Positions 53,021 through 62,295 of a DNA stretch of 64,000 nt are shown piece by piece. The stretch comes from Kiritimatiellia bacterium. GTDB lineage: Bacteria > Verrucomicrobiota > Kiritimatiellia > PWTM01. The notes beneath the pieces were generated by a model, which was not told the origin of the DNA, did no database searches, and worked only from the letters and a program-made list of their open reading frames with translations. Numbering within the stretch: position 1 is the stretch's first letter; the number at the start of each line of letters is the position of its first letter. The position numbers were made by a program, and so were the translations under genes. The stretch lies in NCBI GenBank assembly GCA_026417735.1, contig JAOACR010000017.1, positions 123,619 to 187,618 of the forward strand, read 5' to 3'.

Positions 53021-54107
53021 CGCCGTTGTCCTCCGCTGCCGCCGAACTCTTTTGCCGCAGAGTTTCCTCGTGGACCAACTGGTACAGCTCCGCCATAAAC
53101 TCGCGGTCCAATCCCACCGCGGCACCTTCGGCCTGCAGGCGCTCAAGCGTCGCGCGCCACCGCTCCGGCTGAAAGATCGAAAGCCCATGCTGTTTCTGTA
53201 CACGCGCGATTCGCCGCGCCACCCGCATCCGCGCGGCCAGCACCTCCACCAGCTGACGGTCCAGCTCGTCGAGATGGTGGCGCAGCTCGGCGACCTCCCG
53301 CTCGGCCTCCCCTGCGCGCTCCGCGCGAGGACGCCGGGCGCGCAGCTCCGCCGCCAGCGCCGCAAACTCCGCTGGCCGCAGCTGCTGCGCCGCGTCGCTC
53401 AGCGCCGCCGCGGGCTCCGGATGCACCTCGATCATCAACCCGTCGAAGAGCAGATCGATCGCGATCCGCGCGATCTCCGGCACCCGCGCCGCTGCGCCGG
53501 CGATGTGGCTGGGATCGCACCACAGCGGCAACTCCGGCGCCAGCCGCCTCAGCTCGATCGGCAGCCGCCAGAACGGCGCGTTGCGGTAGGGTCCGGTGTG
53601 CTCCGCGGAGAATCCCCGGTGCACTGCCGCCAGCCGGCGCACACCTGCGGCGCGCAGCCGCTCCAGCGCCCCCAACCACAGCGGAAGGTCCGGACTGATC
53701 GGATTCTTCACCAGCACCGGCACCTCCACCCCACGCAGCGCCGCCGCCAGCTCCGCAACCAGAAACGGATTCGCCGTGGTTCGCGCGCCGATCCAAAGCA
53801 CCCCCACCCCCCCCCGCAGCGCCGCCTCCACATGCGCCGGCGCCGCCACCTCCGTCGCCGCCGGCCGTCCGATCCGCCCCGCCGCCTCCACCAACCACCG
53901 CAGCCCCTCTTCTCCCGCCCCCTCATACGTCCCCGGCCGGCTGCGCGGCTTCCACACCCCCGCCCGCAAGGCCCAAACCCCCGTGGAAGCCAGCGCCCCC
54001 GCCACCTCGCGCATCTGCGCCGCCGACTCCGCACTGCACGGACCCGCAATGAACGGCAGCTCCCCCGCCGCAATCCCCCACTCGCCCATCACCGCCGATC
54101 CGCTCAT
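52998..54107 (-). CDS. DAHP synthase fused to chorismate mutase
   Basis: 369 residues. Residues 1-265 are the KdsA-like (type Ib) DAHP synthase: FIAGPCSAESAAQM, WKPRSRPGTYEGAGEEGL, LWIGARTTANPF, VLVKNPISPDL, AVHRGF, WCDPSHIAG and MIEVHPEPAAALSDAAQQL. Residues about 275-355 are an AroQ chorismate mutase (ELRHHLDELDRQLVEVLAARM in parts, RVARRIARVQKQHGL). First and late steps of the shikimate-to-phenylalanine/tyrosine path in one chain, as in Bacteroidetes; the mutase part often gives feedback control. ATG 54107 overlaps the fucosidase stop (ATGA). Confidence 0.93.
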   Translation of the reverse strand: MSGSAVMGEWGIAAGELPFIAGPCSAESAAQMREVAGALASTGVWALRAGVWKPRSRPGTYEGAGEEGLRWLVEAAGRIGRPAATEVAAPAHVEAALRGGVGVLWIGARTTANPFLVAELAAALRGVEVPVLVKNPISPDLPLWLGALERLRAAGVRRLAAVHRGFSAEHTGPYRNAPFWRLPIELRRLAPELPLWCDPSHIAGAAARVPEIARIAIDLLFDGLMIEVHPEPAAALSDAAQQLRPAEFAALAAELRARRPRAERAGEAEREVAELRHHLDELDRQLVEVLAARMRVARRIARVQKQHGLSIFQPERWRATLERLQAEGAAVGLDREFMAELYQLVHEETLRQKSSAAAEDNGDAAATGS

Positions 54108-55570
54108 CGCGCTGCCGCCGTCGGCACCCCGTACACCGCCACCTCCGAGAGCGCCGGACACGCAACATCCGATGCCACCCTCACCACCAGCCGCTCCGCC
54201 CGCACCGGCACCGTCGCCCGCCAAAGCCGCCTCGCCCCCACCGACTGCGCCGCGGCCAGTTCCCTTCGCTCTCCGGCCAGCTCCGCCTCCAGCGCCCAGC
54301 GGTCGATCCGCTGTCCGAGCTCGATCGGCTCGCGCAATTCCACCACACCCAGCTCCACTGGCCGCTCCCAGCGCAACACCAGCTGCGCCTCGCGCACCGC
54401 ATCATCGGTCGCCCAGTAGCTGCGCCGGTCCCCATCCAGCGCGCGCGCCGCCGAAAACCGCGCGTCCTCGCCCCGCACATTCGAGGCACTCACCGCCGCC
54501 GCCCGCGCCAGGTTCGTCGCGAAAATCGCTTCCAGCTGAGCACGAAAGCCCCGCAGCGAAGCGCGGTCCCGCTCGTGCACCCGCCCACGCCGGTCCGGCG
54601 GCACGTTCAGCAAGAGCGAAGCGCCCCGGCCCACCGACTTGAAAAACAGCTCCACCAGCTCCTGCGGCGTCTTCACCTTCTCATCCTCCGCCGCGTGGTA
54701 GAACCACCCCGGCCGGATCGACACGTCGCACTCCGCCGGCACCCAGTACCGCCCCGGCCGGTCGCCCTCTTCCAGGCGCCGGCGGTCCGACTTTCCGGGC
54801 ACGTAGTCATCCCGGTTGAACGTCGCCCAACACGGATCACCGGCGATCCCCTTCTCATTCCCCACCCAGCGCAGGTCGAGGTCGTTGAAGATCACCGCGT
54901 TCGGCTGTAACTCCCGCACCAGCCGCCATGTCTGTTCCCAGCCGTAGTACCTGGACCACTCAATCGAGCGCCGCTCCCGCGCCCCGCCGTAGTAGCCGGT
55001 CCCGCCGTTGGCGCCATCGAACCAGACTTCAAACATCTCCCCGTAGTTGGTCAGCAGCTCACGCAGTTGAGCGCGAAAGTAGTCCACATATGCCGGCCGG
55101 CCATACTCCGCATGGTTGCGGTCCCAAGGCGAGAGGTACACGCCGAACTTCAGCCCGTGTCGCCGGCAGGCCTCTGCGAACTCGCGCACCATGTCGCCCC
55201 GACCGTTTCGCCACGGACTGCGCTTCACGCTGTGCTCGGTGTGCGCGCTGGGCCACAGGCAGAACCCGTCGTGGTGCTTTGCGGTGAGGATCAGTCCGCG
55301 CAGCCCGCCCTCCACAAATGCGCGCGCGATGTCGTCCGCGTCGAAATCGGTCGGATTGAACACGGCGGGGTCCTCGTCGCCGTAGCCCCACTCCTTGTCC
55401 GTAAACGTGTTCACGGTGAAGTGAACGAAGCCGTAGACTTCCAGCTGGTGCCAGGCGAGCTGGGCGACGCTGGGCAGCGGTGGATATGGCGCCGGCGGCT
55501 CGACGGCGCCGCTGGAGAGCGCGCCCACCGTCGCCGCCGCAAGCACCGCGAGAACACCCTCGGGCCTCAT
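54104..55570 (-). CDS. Secreted alpha-L-fucosidase (GH29)
   Basis: 488 residues with a signal peptide (GVLAVLAAATVGALSSG). GH29 barrel: WHQLEVYGFVHFTVNTFTDKEW in parts, LILTAKHHDGFCLWPS, HGLKFGVYLSPWDR and MFEVWFDGANGG, whose Asp is the nucleophile of the family. The last ~110 residues (from about 380) form a beta-rich F5/8-type region (RDVARDAQLVL-like, ELREPIELGQR). Removes fucose from host or algal/plant glycans. TAGACT lies six bases before the ATG. Shares an operon with the DAHP synthase, an odd functional mix. Confidence 0.93.
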   Translation of the reverse strand: MRPEGVLAVLAAATVGALSSGAVEPPAPYPPLPSVAQLAWHQLEVYGFVHFTVNTFTDKEWGYGDEDPAVFNPTDFDADDIARAFVEGGLRGLILTAKHHDGFCLWPSAHTEHSVKRSPWRNGRGDMVREFAEACRRHGLKFGVYLSPWDRNHAEYGRPAYVDYFRAQLRELLTNYGEMFEVWFDGANGGTGYYGGARERRSIEWSRYYGWEQTWRLVRELQPNAVIFNDLDLRWVGNEKGIAGDPCWATFNRDDYVPGKSDRRRLEEGDRPGRYWVPAECDVSIRPGWFYHAAEDEKVKTPQELVELFFKSVGRGASLLLNVPPDRRGRVHERDRASLRGFRAQLEAIFATNLARAAAVSASNVRGEDARFSAARALDGDRRSYWATDDAVREAQLVLRWERPVELGVVELREPIELGQRIDRWALEAELAGERRELAAAQSVGARRLWRATVPVRAERLVVRVASDVACPALSEVAVYGVPTAAAR

Positions 55571-55576
55571 GCAGCC

Positions 55577-55582
55577 AGTCTA
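55577..55582 (-). promoter_or_regulatory. Candidate -10 box before the fucosidase start
   Basis: TAGACT on the minus strand, six bases before ATG 55570. No clear -35. Same arrangement as other near-start boxes in this window. Confidence 0.25.
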
Positions 55583-55628
55583 TCCCCGCTGTTCCCTGCC
55601 GGCGACTCCCGCGCCCCCGCGCGATCCC

Positions 55629-58600
55629 TCACGCCGCCCACACGTCTGCGAGCAGTTCCGCCTGCTCCAACACCGTCTGGGTGGCCTTCTCCTGCTTGTC
55701 CGGCGGGTAGCCATGCTTACGGAGGACGCGCTTGACCAGCACGCGCAATTGCGCGCGCACGTTCTCGCGCAACGTCCAGTCAATGGTCACGTTGGCCCGC
55801 ACGGTGCGCACCAGTTCCTGCGCAATAGCCCGCAAGGTTGGCTCGCCCAGCACCTTCACCGCGCTGTCGTTCGTCTCCAACGCGTCGTAGAAGGCCAGCT
55901 CCTCCTCCGACAAGCCCAACTTCTCGCCCCGCGCATTCGCCTCCCGCATGGCCCTCGCGAGGTGGACCAACTCCTCGATGACCTGAGCCGCCTCGATGGC
56001 CCGGTTCTGGTATTTCCGGATCGTCTGCTCCAGCATCTCGGCGAACGAGCGCGCCTGTACGACGTTCTTGCGGCGGCGTTCCTTCAGCTCGCCCTTGAGC
56101 AGCTTCTGCAGCAGCTCCACGGCAAGATTGCGCTGAGGCATGCCGCGCACTTCGGCGAGGAACTCCTCCGACAAGATCGAAATGTCCGGCTTGTTCAAGC
56201 CAGCCGCGGCGAACAAGTCCACCACCCCCTCCGGCAGAATGGCCTTCGAAACGATCTGCCGAACGGCGTGGTCCAGCTCCTCCTCTGTTCGGCGCTCGCC
56301 CGGCGCACGTTTGCTCAGCGCCGCCGCCACCGCCTGGAAGAACGCGACCTCGTCGCGAATGCGCAGCGCCGCCTCGTGCGGCACCCCCAGCGCGAACGCG
56401 GCCGAAAGCTCGCGCACGGCGCGCATCAGCCGGTCCTTGCCGTTCTCCTGCGCAAGGATGTGCTCCTGTGCTGCCGGCAACAGCGCCAGCCGCGCTTGCG
56501 GTGTGCCGCGAACCCAAGCCGACCGATCCAACCCATGGAACAAGCCGCAGCAGACCTCGTATTTCTCCTGCATCACCGCCACGGCGCGTTCCTGATCAAT
56601 GGCCGTCTCACCCGTCCCACCACTCTCCGTGTAAACCGCCAACGCCTGTTTCAGCTCCGCTGCCAACCCGAGGTAGTCCACCACCAGCCCGCCGGGTTTG
56701 TCGCGGAACACGCGATTGACGCGCGCGATGGCCTGCATCAGCCCGTGCCCGCGCATCGGCTTGTCCACGTACATCGTATGCAGGCTGGGCGCGTCGAACC
56801 CGGTCAGCCACATGTCGCGCACGATGGCGATGCGGAACGGGTCGTGGGGATCGCGGAAGCGGTTGGCGAGCTGCTCGCGCCGGCGCTTGTCACGGATATG
56901 CCGCTGCCAGTCGGGCGGGTCACTGGCCGAACCGGTCATCACGACCTTGAGGATGCCCTCTTCGTCCCGCTCGCCGTGCCATTCGGGGCGCAGCTTGATG
57001 ATCTCGTTGTAAAGCTCCACGCAGATGCGCCGGCTCATGCAAACGATCATCGCCTTGCCATCCATCGCCTCGAGCCGTTTCTCGAAGTGATCCACAATGT
57101 CGCGCGCGATCAGTCGCAGTCGCTGCTCCGCGCCCACAATGGCCTCGAGCTGCGCCCACTTCGTTTTGAGCCGTTCCTTGCGCTCGACTTCCTCGCCCTC
57201 GGTGACCTCTTCGAATTCCTCATCCAATTGCGGCTTCAGTTCCTCGGGCAGATCCAGCTTGGCCAGCCGGCTCTCGTAATAGATCGGCACGGTCGCGCCG
57301 TCCTCCACCGCGCGCTGGATGTCGTAGATACTGATGTAGTCGCCGAACACAGCGCGGGTGTTCGCATCGGCCTTCTCGATGGGCGTGCCCGTGAAGCCGA
57401 TGAACGACGCATTCGGCAGCGCATCGCGCATGTGCCGCGCGAACCCGTCTATGAAATCGTACTGGCTGCGGTGCGCTTCATCCGCAATCACGACGATGTT
57501 GCGGCGCTCAGACAGGACCGGATGACGGTCCCCTTTTTCATCCGGGAAAAACTTTTGGATCGTCGTGAAAACCACGCCACCCGCTTGCACCGATAGCAAC
57601 TCGCGCAAGTGCTGCCGTGTCTGCGCCTGCACCGGGGGTTGGCGCAGCAGGTCCTGGCACCGCGCGAAGGTGCCGAACAATTGGTCGTCCAGGTCGTTCC
57701 GGTCGGTGAGCACCACGATGGTCGGGTTTTCCATGGCCGGCTCGCGGATGATGCGCCCGGCGTAAAAGGCCATCGTCAGGCTTTTGCCCGAGCCCTGCGT
57801 GTGCCAGACCACACCGATACGTCGGTCGCCCGGGTTGCCGCCGGATTTGCGCCCGGCTTCGTAGCGTCCGGTTGCCTCGGCCAGCCGATGGTCCGAGCGC
57901 GCCAATTCCGCTGCGCGCAGCGTCTCTGCCACAGCCACCCGCACCGCGTGGAACTGATGGTAGCCAGCCATCTTCTTGATGAGGCGCCCGCTGCCATCGT
58001 CCTCGAACACGATGAAGTCCCGGGCCAAATCGAGAAAACGGCGCGGCTCAAACACGCCTTCGATGACCACCTGCAGCTCCGGCATGGAGCTGTCGGCGAG
58101 CCGCTCGCCGCCGATCGTGCGCCAGGGCTTGAACCACTCCCGGCCGGCGCCGAGCGTGCCGACGCGCGCCTCGACGCCATCGGAGATCACCAGCGCCGCA
58201 TTCGACGCGAAGAGCGAAGGGATCTCGGCTTGATAGGTCTGCAACTGCTGAAATGCGCTCCAGATCGTTGCGTCCTCGTCAGCGGGGTTCTTGAGCTCGA
58301 GCACGGCAAGCGGTATGCCATTGATGAAGAGCACCACATCGGGGCGGCGGGTGTGCCTTTGCTCAGCGACAGTGAACTGGTTCACCGCCAGCCAGTCGTT
58401 GCTCTTCGGATCGTCGAAGTCGATTGCCCGCGCCTGCGCGCCGCGCAACTCGCCGGTGGGCGTGCGATATTCCACCGTCACGCCATTGACCAGCATCCGG
58501 TGCACTGCACGGTTGCGCTGGAGCAGGTCCGCGCCCTCGGGACGCGTAAGCTTGCGAAATGCATCTTCCAGCGCCTCGGCGGGCAGTTGCGGGTTCAGGC

Positions 58601-58769
58601 GCGCCAGCGCATCGCGCAGCCGGCGGGCGAGCACCACCTCGGTGAAGTCGCGTCGCTCAGCCTGCAACGTGTCCGGCGCGATGTCCGGCCCGTGCGCGAC
58701 CTGCCAGCCCGCGGCCTGCAGCCAGGCGAGCGCGGCCTGTTCGACTTCAGATTCGGTGAACGGCGTCAT
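55629..58769 (-). CDS. hsdR: Type I restriction enzyme R subunit
   Basis: 1046 residues. N-terminal endonuclease domain with [20 protein letters not shown] (P-D...E-L-K, the nuclease triad), SF2 helicase motor with [18 protein letters not shown] (Walker A), [12 protein letters not shown] (DEAH), GFTGTPIEK and [10 protein letters not shown] (motif VI), then a C-terminal helical region that docks on HsdM/HsdS. Translocates DNA and cuts unmethylated DNA. ATG 58769 overlaps the four-helix gene (ATGA); a longer frame to 58955 is non-family sequence. Confidence 0.95.
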   Translation of the reverse strand: MTPFTESEVEQAALAWLQAAGWQVAHGPDIAPDTLQAERRDFTEVVLARRLRDALARLNPQLPAEALEDAFRKLTRPEGADLLQRNRAVHRMLVNGVTVEYRTPTGELRGAQARAIDFDDPKSNDWLAVNQFTVAEQRHTRRPDVVLFINGIPLAVLELKNPADEDATIWSAFQQLQTYQAEIPSLFASNAALVISDGVEARVGTLGAGREWFKPWRTIGGERLADSSMPELQVVIEGVFEPRRFLDLARDFIVFEDDGSGRLIKKMAGYHQFHAVRVAVAETLRAAELARSDHRLAEATGRYEAGRKSGGNPGDRRIGVVWHTQGSGKSLTMAFYAGRIIREPAMENPTIVVLTDRNDLDDQLFGTFARCQDLLRQPPVQAQTRQHLRELLSVQAGGVVFTTIQKFFPDEKGDRHPVLSERRNIVVIADEAHRSQYDFIDGFARHMRDALPNASFIGFTGTPIEKADANTRAVFGDYISIYDIQRAVEDGATVPIYYESRLAKLDLPEELKPQLDEEFEEVTEGEEVERKERLKTKWAQLEAIVGAEQRLRLIARDIVDHFEKRLEAMDGKAMIVCMSRRICVELYNEIIKLRPEWHGERDEEGILKVVMTGSASDPPDWQRHIRDKRRREQLANRFRDPHDPFRIAIVRDMWLTGFDAPSLHTMYVDKPMRGHGLMQAIARVNRVFRDKPGGLVVDYLGLAAELKQALAVYTESGGTGETAIDQERAVAVMQEKYEVCCGLFHGLDRSAWVRGTPQARLALLPAAQEHILAQENGKDRLMRAVRELSAAFALGVPHEAALRIRDEVAFFQAVAAALSKRAPGERRTEEELDHAVRQIVSKAILPEGVVDLFAAAGLNKPDISILSEEFLAEVRGMPQRNLAVELLQKLLKGELKERRRKNVVQARSFAEMLEQTIRKYQNRAIEAAQVIEELVHLARAMREANARGEKLGLSEEELAFYDALETNDSAVKVLGEPTLRAIAQELVRTVRANVTIDWTLRENVRAQLRVLVKRVLRKHGYPPDKQEKATQTVLEQAELLADVWAA

Positions 58770-59407
58770 GGGTGTTGGCGGCGGGCGGTCTGGCGGCGGC
58801 GGTAAAGCCGCTCGGGGAAACCGCCCTCTCGCTCGAAGGCGGCGGCCTGCGCCTCGAGCTGCCGGCCCACCAAATGAATGCACAGGTTCAGCAGCGCGAG
58901 CGCGCCATTGGCGGCGCAAACCGCGGGGAAATCGCGCAGAGACACGGGCGCACAAGGACCAGCACGGACATCGGCCCGGGCCTCCGCCCGTGTCCGTCCG
59001 TGTTCGTCCGTGTGCTCTTGCTCGTAGCGCCGCATCTCCTCAGCCACCCACACGCGGAACTGCTCCAGCGTGGAGCAGCGCAGCGCGCGGAAGCGCACAA
59101 GGGCCGGGTGGTCTGGCGGCCATTCAGGCAGGCTGCGGTGCTGGAGGAATTTCTGGTAGTCGCGCTGCAGCTCCATCAGGCTGCCGCGAGCCGTGCCGGT
59201 GAGCTTGAGTTCGAGCTTCCTGGAGGTGGCGGAGTCCACGCTGCCTTCCTGCAGGTTTTGCACGCCGCTGCGGGCGGCCTGGACCATTTGGTCGTGGGTG
59301 CGGCTGCGGCGGTCCACGAACTTGTTGCAAAAGCGCACGGTGACGTCGTAGATCAGATCGGCCAGTTGCCAGGTCTTGGTGTTCCGGTAGCCGCCATGCT
59401 TCGGAAT
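58766..59407 (-). CDS. Four-helix-bundle suffix-domain protein in the hsd locus, no canonical start codon
   Basis: The homologous family usually begins M-I-P-K-H-G-G-Y; here the same residues ([19 protein letters not shown]) are preceded by GGC-ATC-ATT with no ATG, GTG or TTG in frame back to a stop at 59465-59467. ATT at 59407 is the likely start; GTG at 59338 is the first normal start but would cut the conserved part. It has [18 protein letters not shown], then a low-complexity insert rich in Arg/Glu/Asp and [15 protein letters not shown], and ends with a helix pair. Family found in type I R-M loci, role unknown. Its stop overlaps hsdR. Confidence 0.7.
   Translation of the reverse strand: MPKHGGYRNTKTWQLADLIYDVTVRFCNKFVDRRSRTHDQMVQAARSGVQNLQEGSVDSATSRKLELKLTGTARGSLMELQRDYQKFLQHRSLPEWPPDHPALVRFRALRCSTLEQFRVWVAEEMRRYEQEHTDEHGRTRAEARADVRAGPCAPVSLRDFPAVCAANGALALLNLCIHLVGRQLEAQAAAFEREGGFPERLYRRRQTARRQHP
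58963..59012. repeat. CACGGAC/GTCCGTG repeat cluster with a stem-loop inside the four-helix gene
   Basis: CACGGACA (58963-58970) is matched inversely by TGTCCGT (58991-58997), around a GGCCCGGGCC palindrome; two more GTCCGTG copies follow (58996-59002, 59006-59012). It encodes the low-complexity insert of the four-helix protein, without breaking the frame. Confidence 0.5.
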
Positions 59408-59414
59408 GATGCCC

Positions 59415-59438
59415 TCGCCCGTGCCCTCGCCCGTGCCC
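59415..59438. repeat. Two perfect tandem copies of a 12-bp repeat
   Basis: TCGCCCGTGCCC (59415-59426) is repeated at 59427-59438, directly upstream of the ATT start of the four-helix protein gene. On the minus strand it is GGGCACGGGCGA. Confidence 0.7.
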
Positions 59439-59447
59439 CGTCCGTGT

Positions 59448-59546
59448 TCACAGCCCTCTCTCCTTCAAAAACCGCCCCGCATCCTTCACGCGGATTTCGC
59501 CGGAAATAAGCTTGGGCAGCAGCGCATCGCGCAGCGCGGCGAGAGG
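59448..59546 (-). pseudogene. Remnant of the 3' end of hsdS
   Basis: Reads LAALRDALLPKLISGEIRVK and DAGRFLKERGL then a stop at 59448-59450, nearly identical to the C-terminus of the intact HsdS (60724 side). An in-frame TAA (59547-59549) lies immediately upstream, so this is not a gene of its own. It is one of two copies of a 78-bp direct repeat (see 59466-59543 and 60742-60819) that flank the DUF3644 gene. Confidence 0.85.
59466..59543. repeat. 78-bp direct repeat, left copy
   Basis: Matches 60742-60819 at 75 of 78 positions by hand alignment. The right copy is the 3' end of intact hsdS; this one lies beyond the DUF3644 gene. Confidence 0.85.
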
Positions 59547-59648
59547 TTAAGCAGCGTTAATTTTAGGGCGTATACGTTGCCCACCAACCACGCGATTCCG
59601 CATAAATAAAAGCAGCTGGTTCTGCGGTGTGTTCGAAGAACGAAACCA
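59547..59648. other. A/T-rich spacer between hsdS remnant and DUF3644 gene
   Basis: About 100 bases, clearly richer in A/T than the surroundings, with a CGTATACG palindrome inside an imperfect GGGC/GCCC hairpin near 59565-59581. No gene. It may be one end of the inserted cassette. Confidence 0.4.
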
Positions 59649-60722
59649 TCACTTAACCCCTTTGCTTTTCTTAGCGCGCTCATTCCAAATCTCCTCGGCA
59701 CTTTTCTCTTTGAGGGCCTCCCTGATCCGTTGAATGGCATTTTGAGAGTATCGCTTGAAAGTTGCTTTACCAATCTTGATTTCTTTGTAGCACTCCGAAT
59801 CATTGCGAAGACCCAAGTAATCCACGACTGCAATCGTTTTCGGCGTCGTTAGCCCGAGGTGCTCCGCCAGTTGCTTTGCACCCAAATTATAATAGTCTAG
59901 CTCATTGACGCGTTTTACGGCAACGACCGACGCTCCGGGCGTACCCTCGGGCACGAGCAGAATCGGGATGCCTTCCTTCTTAGACAAACGAAGGGACAAA
60001 CTCGGCCCGGTTCCAACTGCTGCAATCTCTACGGCCGTAGCGCCCTGAAACAAGTCCACCCAAGCCCTCCCATTAACGATTTCCCGTCCGATCCGTCTCA
60101 AGTCAGACTCGCTAGGCTGACTCTTCTCTCCACGAATCGTCGCATCCAAGATCCAAAGCGGGCGCAGACGCGCTACTGCTTCAATCCGGCGCCGCCGCCC
60201 AGGTTGGAGCAGTTTCTTGACCTCCTCGATCTCAGAGTCGAAAAGCGTCGCAAGGTCTGTGGGAGGTGAGATCGACACCGGAAGTACGCGCTTCGGCAAG
60301 CAGGAAGCAAGGTCCTTATCAAAGACGCTTTTCAATAAATCGCGGAAAAGCGTGACGCCTGACTGTACGTGGATGTAGAGTTGACCTTCGGAGATGTCCA
60401 GCAAATGGTGCTGGGCCGCGTCCCGGAGACCATTGATCGCTTGTAGGACAAGTGCTTGCTCCGCAGTCAAATACTTAATCTTTCCGTCACTTAGCGAACG
60501 CCGCACACATGTGTCAAACCCTATCGTCTCTTTGGCACGCTTCTCGCGAATACGCCCACCGCGGTGCAGAATTGCTGCTTTCATCAGCATTTCGAAGGCG
60601 TGGTCCATCAGAATAAGGGTTCCGCTGACTCGCCCTCGGTCGTACGGCCGATTAAATAGTTCAATGGCAAGCACCAGTGAATCGGTAGCCTTCTCGAGGA
60701 GTAGCTTTGCTTCTCGTTTCAT
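59649..60722 (-). CDS. DUF3644 domain protein, cargo gene in the hsd locus
   Basis: 357 residues. N-terminal DUF3644 core: KLLLEKATDSLVLAIELFNR, SGTLILMDHAFEMLMKAAIL, HRGGRIREKRAKETIGFDTC and INGLRDAAQHHLLDISEGQL in parts, a helical HEPN-like region. The rest contains a possible helix-turn-helix-type C-terminus (KQLAEHLGLTTPKTIAVVDYLG) and FKRYSQNAIQRIREAL. DUF3644 is seen next to restriction systems and suspected to act in defence, but no activity is established. The gene is markedly A/T-richer than its neighbours. ATG 60722 is one base after the hsdS stop (TGATATG). Confidence 0.85.
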   Translation of the reverse strand: MKREAKLLLEKATDSLVLAIELFNRPYDRGRVSGTLILMDHAFEMLMKAAILHRGGRIREKRAKETIGFDTCVRRSLSDGKIKYLTAEQALVLQAINGLRDAAQHHLLDISEGQLYIHVQSGVTLFRDLLKSVFDKDLASCLPKRVLPVSISPPTDLATLFDSEIEEVKKLLQPGRRRRIEAVARLRPLWILDATIRGEKSQPSESDLRRIGREIVNGRAWVDLFQGATAVEIAAVGTGPSLSLRLSKKEGIPILLVPEGTPGASVVAVKRVNELDYYNLGAKQLAEHLGLTTPKTIAVVDYLGLRNDSECYKEIKIGKATFKRYSQNAIQRIREALKEKSAEEIWNERAKKSKGVK

Positions 60723-60723
60723 A

Positions 60724-62028
60724 TCATATGCCAATCCCCTCCAAAAACCGCTCCGCATCCTTCACGCGGATTTCGCCGGAAATGAGCTTGGGCAGCAGCG
60801 CATCGCGCAGCGCGGCAAGGGTGCGGGCTTCATGAATCCCGCGGATAATACGCTCCAGCCAAGGGCAGGTCGTCTTGCCAAACACCTCAACCACCGAGTC
60901 AGGAGGAAGCGCTAGTTCATAGCGAGCCATGTCAGTCCAACTCGTTCTCGGCATCTTCGTGCCAGTGGCTCGAGCGTTCGCGTATTCCACAAATTCAGTG
61001 CTGGAAACGTGCCCCAAAACAAAGCCGAACCAGGTTTGTCTGCGAGGCTTGACGACGACGATATCCGTGGAGCAAACGCCATCCACAGGCGCTACGCCGA
61101 CTTTGTGAAAATAAGGCCGCAACTTGCCGAAAAGAATCTCGCCGGCCTTGAACTCGAACTTGCTGCTCTCGAGTTCGTCGCCGATTCCCCAACCGGAGAG
61201 CGCAATTGAGCGTCTCGGCATGTGTTCTAGTGCAATGTAGGGCGTGCCTTGGGGAATCTCTTCAGGCTGGACGCCTCGGCGAGGGTTTTCTGCGATCTCA
61301 CCCAAGCGCCCCACCCCCCACCCTTGCGGGATAGGGCCTAGGGGGGAGTCCACGAGGCGGGCGGGGAAGAGGTCGTAGAGTTCGGCGGGGAGGCCGGGGA
61401 GGGATTGGCCGCGTTTCCAGCGGGCTTCCATCTTCGCGCGGACAGGCTCAAAGGCCACGAACCACGACTTGAACAGCGCCCGCGCCATCGCCTCCAGCGT
61501 CTGGCTCATCCGCCGGTTCACCTCAATCTTGTCATCCAGCACCCCCAGAATGTGCGCAATGGCGCGCTGTTCCTCAATTTTTCTCGGGAAGCGGACTACG
61601 ATGTCAGAGAACCGGCTCTTAGAGACGTTCGTGTAGACGGAGCCGCCTCCACCCGCGGCTTGCAAAGCATGCCCAAGCTGAGTGAAAACGTAGTAGAGCA
61701 GCCTTGAGTCGACTTCTTCGTTCGGAATGACACTGTTGATTTGTTGATTCGTAAAGCTTGGAGCTACAGTTATGCCGCATCTTCCAACTGTAGCAATACA
61801 AGACATCATCACCGACCCCGGGGGCAATAAACTCGAACGCAACGTCCGAGCTCCCTTTTCGGAGAGAGTCCTCTCCGTCGTTGTGATGAACACCCGTCCG
61901 TCTAGGTCAGGGATTGTGATGAATGGGTAAGGGCCGCCGAAGTTATTCGGATCTGTTGTAGAAGGCGTCTTTCCGGTGACCACGCGCCCAAGTGTGCCGA
62001 TTTTCCGTTCAACCCACTCACCCTTCAT
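60724..62028 (-). CDS. hsdS: Type I restriction enzyme specificity subunit
   Basis: 434 residues with two target-recognition domains and two conserved helical spacers. TRD1 about 1-165 (PFITIPDLDGRVFITTTERT), central spacer EEQRAIAHILGVLDDKIEVNRRM in parts, LFKSWFVAFEPVRAKM, TRD2 about 225-380 (GEILFGKLRPYFHKVGVAP), second spacer and C-terminus ALRDALLPKLISGEIRVKDA. The two TRDs set the bipartite DNA target. ATG 62028 has AAGGAGG before it. Located between fic and DUF3644. The 3' end is duplicated at 59466-59543. Confidence 0.95.
   Translation of the reverse strand: MKGEWVERKIGTLGRVVTGKTPSTTDPNNFGGPYPFITIPDLDGRVFITTTERTLSEKGARTLRSSLLPPGSVMMSCIATVGRCGITVAPSFTNQQINSVIPNEEVDSRLLYYVFTQLGHALQAAGGGGSVYTNVSKSRFSDIVVRFPRKIEEQRAIAHILGVLDDKIEVNRRMSQTLEAMARALFKSWFVAFEPVRAKMEARWKRGQSLPGLPAELYDLFPARLVDSPLGPIPQGWGVGRLGEIAENPRRGVQPEEIPQGTPYIALEHMPRRSIALSGWGIGDELESSKFEFKAGEILFGKLRPYFHKVGVAPVDGVCSTDIVVVKPRRQTWFGFVLGHVSSTEFVEYANARATGTKMPRTSWTDMARYELALPPDSVVEVFGKTTCPWLERIIRGIHEARTLAALRDALLPKLISGEIRVKDAERFLEGIGI
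60742..60819. repeat. 78-bp direct repeat, right copy (3' end of hsdS)
   Basis: Encodes the last ~26 residues of intact HsdS and matches 59466-59543 with three mismatches (60754, 60784 and 60817 regions). Confidence 0.85.
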
Positions 62029-62295
62029 GGCCAGCCTCCTTTCGTTGGCTTGTGTTTGGGCGGCTATGGGTCTGCGGTGCGACCGACGGGACACGGCGGA
62101 CGAACCGGGCGTGGCGGTGGGTGGACGGCGGTTGGCGGGCCGGGCCGGTCAGCAGGAGCAAGCTCCCGCCCTCGAGACGCTGTCTCGCCCGTCCGCCGCC
62201 TCTGCACCTCGCGAAGCGTTTGCCGTGCGCCAGCCAGCGCTGCGCGCCGGCGCCGAGCCGGGCCGGTGCAGATGCTGATTGGGCGCTGGTCGGGG
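62029..62295. other. 267-base gap between fic and hsdS with two hairpins
   Basis: No gene. Two close hairpins, GGAGC-AA-GCTCC (62155-62166) and CGAGAC-GCT-GTCTCG (62173-62187), lie in the middle. They could be a transcription attenuator or a dispersed palindromic element. The rest is G/C-rich without visible promoter. Confidence 0.45.

Noticed and set aside
59547..59648. Possible integron attC site beside the DUF3644 gene
   Set aside because: The CGTATACG palindrome and nearby GTTAA do not give the paired R-Y-Y-Y-A-A-C / G-T-T-R-R-R-Y core layout, and no integrase is in the window.
59486..59833. A 115-residue frame overlapping the DUF3644 3' end
   Set aside because: It is out of frame with both DUF3644 and the hsdS remnant, has no homologous features and no ribosome site.
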